From positions 1 through 33,589 of the forward strand of contig JAFVPA010000019.1 in assembly GCA_017505505.1 (NCBI GenBank): a stretch of 33,589 nucleotides of DNA, read 5' to 3'. Each line of letters opens with the position of its first letter. Position 1 is the stretch's first letter. The translations under genes and the position numbers were made by a program. Source of the DNA: Oscillospiraceae bacterium. Lineage in GTDB: Bacteria > Bacillota_A > Clostridia > Oscillospirales > Oscillospiraceae. Below are positions 6,782 to 13,732 of this stretch, one piece after another. The notes beneath the pieces were generated by a model. The model was not told the DNA's origin. It was given only the letters and a program-made list of their open reading frames with translations, and did no database searches.

Positions 6782-8062
6782 TCAGCTGCGTCTCAGGAGG
6801 CGTTTGATGGCTTGCTTAAGATAATGCAGTTCGAAGTAATGGTGCCACAGGAAGGGCCTTTTCCCGTCCAGGTAGTCTCCAAAGTATACGTGGCCCGCCT
6901 GATAACCTTCGTAAAGTGATTCGGCAAAAGGACCATACCAGTCCTGCATGAACCAGTTATAGTGGTTCAGATCCTGATACGACCGCATGTACTGGACGAA
7001 GCATTTCTTATAATGCTTTTTTGTCAGGTACTGTTCATCCGGGGGCAGATAGCCATGGTCCTCTGCAAAGCGCTGCAGTTCGGGGGTGTAGCCCATGATG
7101 AAGGGGCCTACAAAATCAATGGTATATACAGGGATATTGGCATCGATATAGACTACGTCCAATTCCCGCATCCGGTTGACATCTGTCTGATTATCGTCAC
7201 TGATGACAAGACGTTCTACGATCTCAACTTTTTGACCGTTCCGTGCGAACAGCATGTTATGGGGAAGGGAGCCGGAGAGGGTGGCAACGACTTTGGAATT
7301 GCGGATATAGTGGATCATCCGGTCCAGCGGTACTTTTTCGGGGTACAGGATCCGGTACCCGTTCTTTTCAAAAAAGTTATCCAGAGAAGCAAAACCAAAT
7401 TCAAATTGCTGTCCCTTCTGGAACTGGCTGCGGCTGTAATAGATCTTTTCAGGGGTATCCCAGGCAGGATCGATGACAACGTTATCTGCAATGGCATCGA
7501 AAACCTTCAGCAGCTTTGGGGTATAGGCCTTGCGCATATGGATGCCCAGTTCCGGAACGATGACTTCCCGGTAGGTTGTGGGACGGGTGATGATCTCCAG
7601 CTTGTCCCAGATCTTCAGCAGCTCCAGGAACATCCGGTAATTTCCCCTGATCTCCCGCTCCTCATTTTCGTCCATGAAGAAAACATATTTATCGATAGTG
7701 GGGTCATTCTCCATGAAATACCAAAGACGGGTGACACCTTCGATAAGGAAATGCCCCCAGTGGTTCACAAGGTAGCCGCAGTAGACCACTTTCTCTTCCT
7801 TGTAGTCAGCTTTTTCAAAAGGATAGGCGAACTGTACCCGGCCAGGGATAGCAGACAGCGCAACATATTCTCCGTTGCTGTCCACGACACCGCCCTTGCC
7901 GAAAAGCAGACCGAAGCTGAGATCACGGCGCAGGGGGAGTATGGTAGCATCTGTACCTTGCCAAATTTCCGGTGTTTCCCGGACTTCTATGTGAGCATCG
8001 CACCATTTTTTCAGCATTTCAGCCTTTTGGGGGCGAAGATATTGGTAGTTAATGTGTTGCAT
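6782..8062 (-). CDS. GT61 family glycosyltransferase
   Basis: Likely transfers a sugar during cell-surface polysaccharide assembly. The 426-residue product matches the GT61 (DUF563) layout: the N-terminal half has NHWGHFLIEGVTRLWYF with the conserved His-Phe pair, the centre has IYYSRSQ, and the C-terminal half has SGSLPHNMLFARNGQKVEIVE, the region typical of the family's donor site. No signal peptide or membrane segment is seen, so it is probably cytoplasmic. The ATG at 8062 is chosen over a GTG at 8068 because AGGAGA lies 7 bases before the ATG and abuts the GTG. It is the last gene of the rfbA-rfbB-rfbC transcript, 18 bases after rfbC. Acceptor and sugar are unknown; a dTDP-6-deoxysugar donor is only suggested by context. 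Confidence 0.85.
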   Translation of the reverse strand: MQHINYQYLRPQKAEMLKKWCDAHIEVRETPEIWQGTDATILPLRRDLSFGLLFGKGGVVDSNGEYVALSAIPGRVQFAYPFEKADYKEEKVVYCGYLVNHWGHFLIEGVTRLWYFMENDPTIDKYVFFMDENEEREIRGNYRMFLELLKIWDKLEIITRPTTYREVIVPELGIHMRKAYTPKLLKVFDAIADNVVIDPAWDTPEKIYYSRSQFQKGQQFEFGFASLDNFFEKNGYRILYPEKVPLDRMIHYIRNSKVVATLSGSLPHNMLFARNGQKVEIVERLVISDDNQTDVNRMRELDVVYIDANIPVYTIDFVGPFIMGYTPELQRFAEDHGYLPPDEQYLTKKHYKKCFVQYMRSYQDLNHYNWFMQDWYGPFAESLYEGYQAGHVYFGDYLDGKRPFLWHHYFELHYLKQAIKRLLRRS

Positions 8063-8080
8063 GAGCACTCTCCTGATGTG

Positions 8081-8668
8081 TTATTTCAGAGTTCCCAGTT
8101 TCTGGTCCTTGTCGCTGAGTTTCAACGGGGTACCGTCTTCCAGCATGTAACCCTCCGCAGAGGCAGACCCTTGATATTTGCCAACAACTCCGGGCCATCG
8201 GATCCCGATGGCGGGGTCGTTCCAGGCAAAACCCAGTTCATCGTTGGGATGGTAGAAGTCCGTTACCTTGTAGCAGAATTCAGCCGTATCAGACAGGACC
8301 AGAAATCCATGGGCGAAGCCTTCCGGAACATAAAATTGCTTTTTGTTTTCTGCGGAAAGCTCAATACCGTACCATTGTCCGTAAGTTTGAGATCCGGCGC
8401 GAAGGTCCACAGCTACATCGAAAACTCGACCCTGGATCACCCGGACCAGCTTGCCCTGAGGATGCTCTTTCTGTGTGTGCATCCCTCGGAGGACACCTTT
8501 CACGGACATGCTTTGGTTGTCTTGGACGAAGACCATATCCAGGCCGGCTTCCGCCATATCCCGCTGGTTGTAGGTTTCCATGAAATAGCCCCTGCTGTCT
8601 CCGTGGACAGCAGGCTCAATGATACATAGGCCCTCGATAGGGCACTTTGTTACGTTGATCTGGCCCAT
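8081..8668 (-). CDS. rfbC: dTDP-4-dehydrorhamnose 3,5-epimerase
   Basis: Third step of dTDP-L-rhamnose synthesis: epimerises C3 and C5 of dTDP-4-keto-6-deoxyglucose. The 195-residue product is a cupin protein with the usual signatures: GDSRGYFMETYN near the N-terminus, the catalytic His in GVLRGMHTQ, VIQGRVFDVAVDLR, the proline-glycine strand FYVPEGFAHGF and the tyrosine segment FCYKVTDFYHPNDE. Starts 3 bases after the rfbB stop with AGAGG inside the rfbB end, so the genes are translationally close-coupled. No rfbD follows. Confidence 0.96.
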   Translation of the reverse strand: MGQINVTKCPIEGLCIIEPAVHGDSRGYFMETYNQRDMAEAGLDMVFVQDNQSMSVKGVLRGMHTQKEHPQGKLVRVIQGRVFDVAVDLRAGSQTYGQWYGIELSAENKKQFYVPEGFAHGFLVLSDTAEFCYKVTDFYHPNDELGFAWNDPAIGIRWPGVVGKYQGSASAEGYMLEDGTPLKLSDKDQKLGTLK

Positions 8669-8671
8669 ATA

Positions 8672-9694
8672 TCAACCTCTGTTTCCATACATTTTCTCGT
8701 AATAGTTCTGATACTCACCGGAGATGATGGTCTGCCACCAGTCCTTGTTATCCAGATACCACTGAATGGTCTTCTGGATGCCATCAGCAAACATAGTCTC
8801 CGGCAGCCAGCCCAGCTCGTTGTGGATCTTGGTGGGGTCAATGGCATAGCGCATATCGTGGCCCTTGCGGTCGGTGACATAGGTGATCAGGCTCTCGGGC
8901 TTGCCCAGGGCTTTGCAGATGATCTTTACGATGTCAATGTTCTTCATCTCGTTGTGGCCGCCGATGTTATAAACCTCGCCCACACGGCCCTTGTGGATGA
9001 TCAGGTCGATGGCTTTGCAGTGGTCTTCCACATACAGCCAGTCACGAACGTTCAGGCCTTCACCGTAAACCGGCAGGGGCTTGTCAGCCAGGGCATTGGC
9101 AATCATCAGAGGGATCAGCTTTTCGGGGAAGTGATAGGGGCCGTAGTTGTTGGAGCAGCGGGAGATGGTCACAGGCAGGCCATAGGTACGGTGGTAAGCC
9201 ATGACCAGCAGGTCAGCACCGGCCTTGGAGGAGGAGTAGGGAGAACTGGTATGGATGGGAGTCTCTTCAGTGAAGAACAGGTCAGGACGGTCCAGGGGCA
9301 GGTCGCCGTAGACTTCATCGGTGGAAACCTGATGGTAACGGGTGATGCCATACTTCCGGCATGCATCCATCAACACTTGGGTGCCCAGGATGTTGGTCTG
9401 CAGGAAAACCTCGGGATTCTCGATGGAACGGTCCACGTGGCTTTCCGCTGCGAAGTTTACGACCATGTCAGGATGTTCTTCCTCGAACAGCTTATAAACA
9501 CCTTCCCGGTCGCAGATATCCAGCTTCACAAAACGGAAATTGGGGTTGTCCATAACAGGGGCCAGGGTGGATAAGTTGCCTGCATAGGTCAACTTGTCCA
9601 GGCAGATGATATGGTAGCCGGGATATTTGCCCAGCATATGGAATATAAAATTGGAGCCGATAAATCCGGCACCGCCGGTGACGATGATGGTCAT
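8672..9694 (-). CDS. rfbB: dTDP-glucose 4,6-dehydratase
   Basis: Second step of the pathway: NAD-dependent conversion of dTDP-glucose to dTDP-4-keto-6-deoxyglucose. The 340-residue product is an extended short-chain dehydrogenase with GGAGFIGSNF at residues 7-16 for NAD binding, the catalytic triad region STDEVYGDL, the YSSSK motif (YxxxK), and NNYGPYHFPEKLIPL. The ATG at 9694 gives the family length; an in-frame extension upstream would overlap rfbA by over 100 bases and is rejected. It starts 10 bases after the rfbA stop with GAGGA as ribosome-binding site. Confidence 0.97.
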   Translation of the reverse strand: MTIIVTGGAGFIGSNFIFHMLGKYPGYHIICLDKLTYAGNLSTLAPVMDNPNFRFVKLDICDREGVYKLFEEEHPDMVVNFAAESHVDRSIENPEVFLQTNILGTQVLMDACRKYGITRYHQVSTDEVYGDLPLDRPDLFFTEETPIHTSSPYSSSKAGADLLVMAYHRTYGLPVTISRCSNNYGPYHFPEKLIPLMIANALADKPLPVYGEGLNVRDWLYVEDHCKAIDLIIHKGRVGEVYNIGGHNEMKNIDIVKIICKALGKPESLITYVTDRKGHDMRYAIDPTKIHNELGWLPETMFADGIQKTIQWYLDNKDWWQTIISGEYQNYYEKMYGNRG

Positions 9695-9704
9695 AGTCAG
9701 ATCC

Positions 9705-10610
9705 TCATTTTGATGCATTTTTTTTGAAGCTTTTGAACTTGTCCTCCGCGACCTGTCGCAGATGGCGGCCATAGGGGGACTTTCCGTATAGTTCGGCAGA
9801 ATCCAGAAGTTCTTCTGTGGTGATCCAGCCAAAGCGGAATGCGATCTCCTCAGGTGCGGAGATCTTCACGCCCTGGCGCTTTTCTACCATGTGGACAAAT
9901 TCAGCTGCTTCCAGCAGGGATTCCATGGTGCCGGTATCCAGCCAGGCGAAACCCCGGCCGAAAAGCTTCACATCCAGGATATCCTGTTTCAGATACATAT
10001 CGTTCAATGTAGTGATCTCCAACTCTCCGCGGGGAGAAGGGCGCACGGCAGCAGCCATGGAAGAGACACCTTTTGGATAGAAGTAAAGGCCGGTGATGGC
10101 GTAATTGCTTTTGGGGTGGACAGGTTTTTCCTCTACAGAGATGACCTTTTCATTCTCGTCGAATTCAACGACCCCGAAACGTTCCGGATCGGGGACATAA
10201 TAGCCGAATACTGTTGCCCGTCCGCTCTCCGCGTTTTCCCGGGCCTGGGCTAGGATGTCAGAGAAGCCGTTTCCGTAAAAAATATTGTCCCCCAGGATCA
10301 TAGCACAGGCATCTTCTCCGATGAACTGCTCGCCGATCAGGAAAGCCTGGGCAAGACCATCTGGAGATGGCTGCACGGCATAGCTCAAATGGATGCCAAA
10401 ATGACTGCCGTCGCCAAGCAGATCCTGAAAACGGGGCGTATCGGTAGGTGTAGATATGATCAGAATATCCCGGATTCCAGCCAGCATCAGGGTAGATAGG
10501 GGGTAGTAGATCATAGGCTTATCATAAACAGGGAGCAATTGCTTGGAAGTAACTTTCGTCAGCGGATAAAGACGTGTACCGGAACCGCCGGCCAGGATGA
10601 TGCCTTTCAT
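9705..10610 (-). CDS. rfbA: Glucose-1-phosphate thymidylyltransferase
   Basis: First step of dTDP-rhamnose synthesis: joins dTTP and glucose-1-phosphate. The 301-residue product has the nucleotidyltransferase signature [11 protein letters not shown] at residues 8-18, [17 protein letters not shown], the metal-binding GDNIFYG, and [29 protein letters not shown] lies 6 bases before the ATG. It is the first gene of the rfbA-rfbB-rfbC-GT61 transcript. Confidence 0.97.
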   Translation of the reverse strand: MKGIILAGGSGTRLYPLTKVTSKQLLPVYDKPMIYYPLSTLMLAGIRDILIISTPTDTPRFQDLLGDGSHFGIHLSYAVQPSPDGLAQAFLIGEQFIGEDACAMILGDNIFYGNGFSDILAQARENAESGRATVFGYYVPDPERFGVVEFDENEKVISVEEKPVHPKSNYAITGLYFYPKGVSSMAAAVRPSPRGELEITTLNDMYLKQDILDVKLFGRGFAWLDTGTMESLLEAAEFVHMVEKRQGVKISAPEEIAFRFGWITTEELLDSAELYGKSPYGRHLRQVAEDKFKSFKKNASK

Positions 10611-10664
10611 AACGCGCCTCCTTTATTTCTGCATAATAGAAACACTTTTCCCTATAACTTGTAT

Positions 10665-10693
10665 ATTTTATCATGTTTGGGCCGGATTGTAAA
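10665..10693 (-). promoter_or_regulatory. rfb operon promoter
   Basis: On the minus strand: -35 TTTACA (10693-10688), 17 bp spacer, -10 TAAAAT (10670-10665). The inferred start site leaves a leader of about 45 bases before rfbA. Confidence 0.65.
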
Positions 10694-10713
10694 CCATAAT
10701 TTAGCAACAGCAA

Positions 10714-10742
10714 CGCCTGCTGTCCCCAGAAGACAGCAGGCG
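10714..10742 (-). terminator. Hairpin terminator after the DxD glycosyltransferase gene
   Basis: 11 bp perfect stem CGCCTGCTGTC / GACAGCAGGCG with a 7-base loop, immediately after the minus-strand stop at 10748. The following T-tract is weak (TTGCTGTTGCT). It separates this gene from the rfb promoter. Confidence 0.65.
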
Positions 10743-10747
10743 CGGTA

Positions 10748-11680
10748 TCATTTGACAATCTTCAGAATTCTTCCCACTTTTCGGATTGCTCGGATGGCGA
10801 AGTCTCTGGACTGAAGCCAGCAGTAACGAAGTTTCCATTTGTATAGCAGCTTATCAGTAACAGACAGGGAAGATAGATCCTGTCCGGGACGAATGCCATT
10901 TTTTATCATAAGATCCAGTTTTTCAACCTCAAAACGGTACAATGGCTTTTTACAGTAGCGGACGGACCAGTGGATCATGCGGCCCTGGGAAACTCTGGGG
11001 TGCCACGCGGTGGCATATTGACAAAGACCAGTAAAGATATCCACATCCATCTCTGTGACTTCCCAGGGAATACCATAATTGGCGGGATCTGCTTCCATGG
11101 CATGGCAACCGTTGGCAGCCATGGCCAGGCATAGAACAGGTTCATCTGCATAGGGCGCACAATAATCCGGCCATTTGAACTGGGTGTAATTCTGCATGAT
11201 GTATTGACAATCTTGATAGATTGCATCACACAGTAGGCCCTTGCGTATGAAATACAGGCCCCCATGGATATCTGGCTTCCATGCAACACGTTTCTGGAAT
11301 ATTCCAATCTCGTCTGATTGGAAAAGTCCTAGATCGGAATCGATAGGGTAATTCGTTCCAGCGGCAGAGAAATCATCTGCCTGAGAGAAGTAATCCCAAT
11401 ACTGATTCAAATCTGCATAGGCGAGGCAATCAGAATCGATAAAGATAGTTTCATCAAAGGGAGAAAGCTTCAATAATTCAAATTTGTCAAAGTAAGGATG
11501 GGCTGTCTTTTTAAAAACAATAACATGATCAAATGCGGATGTATATTTGTTTTCATGGTCACAGAGAATTGCAAATGGATACGGAGTGTCACAATACAAC
11601 TTATAGGAACGCAACAAATTATCAGCATATTGATAATACATCTCTTTTCCTGTGGCGATTGTAATAAAACCTCTGGTCAT
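10748..11680 (-). CDS. Putative glycosyltransferase (GT-A fold, DxD motif)
   Basis: The 310-residue product resembles nucleotide-sugar transferases of the GT8/GT-A type. It has a β-strand start RGFITIATGKEMYYQYADNL, then DETIFIDSDCLAYADL with a DSD metal-binding motif at about residues 95-97, then DIHGGLYFIRKG, a typical acceptor-side strand. The C-terminal 40 residues are basic and may bind the membrane surface. The ATG at 11680 has CAGGAGG 9 bases upstream; the in-frame extension to 11848 covers likely promoter sequence and is rejected. Base composition is AT-richer than the rest of the window, suggesting transfer. A weak promoter pair (TTTACA, then TATAGT with a 19 bp spacer) lies upstream. 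It probably acts with the rfb genes on surface polysaccharide. Confidence 0.75.
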   Translation of the reverse strand: MTRGFITIATGKEMYYQYADNLLRSYKLYCDTPYPFAILCDHENKYTSAFDHVIVFKKTAHPYFDKFELLKLSPFDETIFIDSDCLAYADLNQYWDYFSQADDFSAAGTNYPIDSDLGLFQSDEIGIFQKRVAWKPDIHGGLYFIRKGLLCDAIYQDCQYIMQNYTQFKWPDYCAPYADEPVLCLAMAANGCHAMEADPANYGIPWEVTEMDVDIFTGLCQYATAWHPRVSQGRMIHWSVRYCKKPLYRFEVEKLDLMIKNGIRPGQDLSSLSVTDKLLYKWKLRYCWLQSRDFAIRAIRKVGRILKIVK

Positions 11681-12480
11681 GAAGCATTTCCTCCTGAAAA
11701 TTTGAAATGAAGAAAGCTCATTGTATAATGTGCTTTCTTCGACAGGGGCATAAGGAGTTGAGTTACGCAAGGTGGGATGTGTGTTTTTACCTTTTGCTGT
11801 CCCACTATACAGCAAAATCAGTACATTCTGTAAATAAAATAATAGCACATTTTACTATCATTAACAACCCTTAATTTTTACTGTGAGGGGGAAATAAAAG
11901 GAAACTTCTCATCAGATAGCAGGTGCACATAGCAATAACATGTTCATTTGAATGGTGATTTCTTTTTTTTCGAGACCGTGGGTTCAGAACGTCTTCTTGA
12001 AAATATGAACAACAAGATATCAAATTATTATAGAAATAAAAACTGGAATCTGTTGAGTGTAGCTGAGAATTCCTGATTTTGCTAGGGACACGAGAATGGA
12101 ATACGATGCCACATTCTGACTTGTTGGAGAAATTTAAATAGTTTTTTAAAAGTCTCGGTGCGTTGACAGCCTCAATGTCAGACTGCTGGATCAAATTATT
12201 GAAGAAGCCCATATTTTGAAATCTGGCATGGTCAATTCCGTCAACACGGAAGACAACAAAGGTGAAAACGTTATCGCCGGAACTGATCGGAAGGTGGTAG
12301 GTCAGACCTGTAACAGGGAATGTGTTCTCACAGATCCTGAGAAAAAGTCGATATTGAAAGGCTTCATTGTTCTGCCTTGGTTGACGGAACTGGCCTTCTG
12401 CGACGGCTTCTGCCTGGGGAGCCGTCTGGCAACCGAATCGTTGGGATAAGGGGGATTTTTTCCGGGATTTGCTTCCGCTG
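11681..12480. other. AT-richer gap without a supported gene; long minus-strand frame lacking a start
   Basis: About 800 bases between the glycosyltransferase and the AEC transporter promoter. The minus strand is open from 12506 down to the TAA at 11871 (212 codons), but the only start-like codon, ATG at 12212, has no ribosome-binding site. The encoded sequence is not recognised. This may be the decayed end of a gene, a repeat, or chance. No tRNA, riboswitch or transposase was recognised here. Confidence 0.4.
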
Positions 12481-12484
12481 CCTC

Positions 12485-12513
12485 TTGAAAACGGACAGGG
12501 AATATCTTATAAT
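12485..12513 (+). promoter_or_regulatory. AEC transporter promoter
   Basis: -35 TTGAAA (12485-12490), 17 bp spacer, consensus -10 TATAAT (12508-12513). It leaves a leader of about 28 bases. The sequence around the -35 (CCTCTTGAAAACGGACAG) nearly matches the efp promoter. Confidence 0.8.
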
Positions 12514-12547
12514 TGTGTCGATTTTTTGAAATTTAGGAGATACCGTT

Positions 12548-13477
12548 ATGGAGAAATTTCTCACCGTGGCCCAGGTGGTGGCCCCGATCTTTGTGTCCAT
12601 TCTGCTGGGTATGCTTGCGAAGAAAAAGTCCTGGGTCAGCCCGGAGGGCATCCAGGGTTTTCAGGATTTCGTCATGAAGATCGGCCTGCCCTGCGTGGTG
12701 TTCAACTCCTGCCTGACGGCGGATATGGGTGCGGAGTCCGTCAGCAGCATGGCCTTTGTGCTGCCGCTGATGATCCTGTCCACCCTGTGGGCCTTCCGGG
12801 CACGGAAGAAGCAGTTTCCTTATTATAATCTGCCTCAGCTTTTCTGCGCCCAGGAGACCGGCATGCTGGGTATCCCCCTGTTTATGATCCTGTTTGGTGC
12901 CGACCAGGCCTACCGGGTGGGCGTTCTGGATCTGACCCAGGCGGTGACGGCCTATCCGGTCATTGCCATTTTGTCCTCCGGGGCAGGGGCGAACCTGTCG
13001 GTTCCTCAGATCGCCAAAAAGGTCATCACCTCCCCGTTGATGATCATGAGCCTGCTGGGCCTTGCCCTGAACTTCAGCGGCGTGGGGGACTGGCTGGACA
13101 GCGTCGGCGTGGGGGCAGTCATTACCGAAAGCACCGGATTTCTGTCCCAGCCCATCAGTGCGCTGATGATCTTCAGCGTGGGCTATAACTTCTCCCTCAG
13201 CAAAGAAAGCAGGAAGGCGGTTTTCCGGATTTCGGCGCTCCATTTTGTTCTCTTTGCGGTTTTCTGCGGCATCATCCAGCTGGGACTGTGCCTGGTGCCC
13301 AATATGGATGCGCTGACCCGCTGGGCGATTTTGCTGTATTGCTTCCTGCCGGCTTCCTATCTGGCCCCGGCTCTGGGCCGCAGCAAGGAAGACCGGGAGA
13401 TGGCCTCCGGTGTCTGCTCCATCCTCACCGTCACCAGCCTGATGGTATTCTGCATCATGGCGGCTGTGGTGGCGTAA
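12548..13477 (+). CDS. AEC family (auxin efflux carrier-like) transporter
   Basis: Integral membrane carrier; bacterial family members export or exchange organic acids such as malate, but the substrate here is unknown. The 309-residue product has about ten hydrophobic segments, beginning VAQVVAPIFVSILLGMLA and ending SILTVTSLMVFCIMAAVVA, arranged as two five-helix halves. The Asn/Gly-rich helix breaks usual in the family appear, for example ETGMLGIPLFMILFG and FLPASYLAPAL. The ATG at 12548 follows TTTAGGAGATACCGTT. It is monocistronic; the next 50 bases lead into a MITE-like element. Confidence 0.9.
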   Translation: MEKFLTVAQVVAPIFVSILLGMLAKKKSWVSPEGIQGFQDFVMKIGLPCVVFNSCLTADMGAESVSSMAFVLPLMILSTLWAFRARKKQFPYYNLPQLFCAQETGMLGIPLFMILFGADQAYRVGVLDLTQAVTAYPVIAILSSGAGANLSVPQIAKKVITSPLMIMSLLGLALNFSGVGDWLDSVGVGAVITESTGFLSQPISALMIFSVGYNFSLSKESRKAVFRISALHFVLFAVFCGIIQLGLCLVPNMDALTRWAILLYCFLPASYLAPALGRSKEDREMASGVCSILTVTSLMVFCIMAAVVA

Positions 13478-13531
13478 CAAGATTCCGATGCGCAAATAGG
13501 TGGCAACACCCAGCCAACAGAGATACACGCC

Positions 13532-13673
13532 GTAGGGGAGGATTTTCAATCCTCCCTCACGTTGCAATTTTTTGAAAGTTGGGATCAGATGCAGGATGTT
13601 CCTGACTCGCTCGGTATGTCGATGCTGCTTCCCAATTCGATAGGTTAAGGGAGGATTGAAAATCCTCCCCTAC
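13532..13673. mobile_element. 142 bp MITE-like element with 26 bp perfect terminal inverted repeats
   Basis: Positions 13532-13557 (starting GTAGGGGAGGATTTTC) are the exact reverse complement of 13648-13673. Each arm is itself hairpin-forming (GGGAGGATT / AATCCTCCC). The 90 bp core has no coding potential and no obvious target-site duplication flanks it. A non-autonomous element moved in trans is inferred. Confidence 0.8.
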
Positions 13674-13686
13674 AGAATAGAAATGG

Positions 13687-13722
13687 AACCGGCGTGGCCC
13701 CGTGGGGTCACGCCGGTTTTCT
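13687..13722. terminator. Strong GC-rich hairpin after glgB
   Basis: Stem AACCGGCGTGGCCCC / GGGGTCACGCCGGTT (one G-T pair), followed by TTTT on the plus strand. It sits 14 bases past the minus-strand glgB stop and could stop transcripts from either side. Confidence 0.75.
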
Positions 13723-13732
13723 GTGTATGAGC

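Noticed and set aside
11970..11995. tRNA T-arm-like string near GTGGGTTCAG
   Set aside because: No matching acceptor, D-arm or anticodon stem at the right distance.
12210..12449. Short plus-strand frame upstream of the AEC transporter
   Set aside because: No ribosome-binding site, no recognised family, and it opposes the longer minus-strand frame; neither is supported as a gene.
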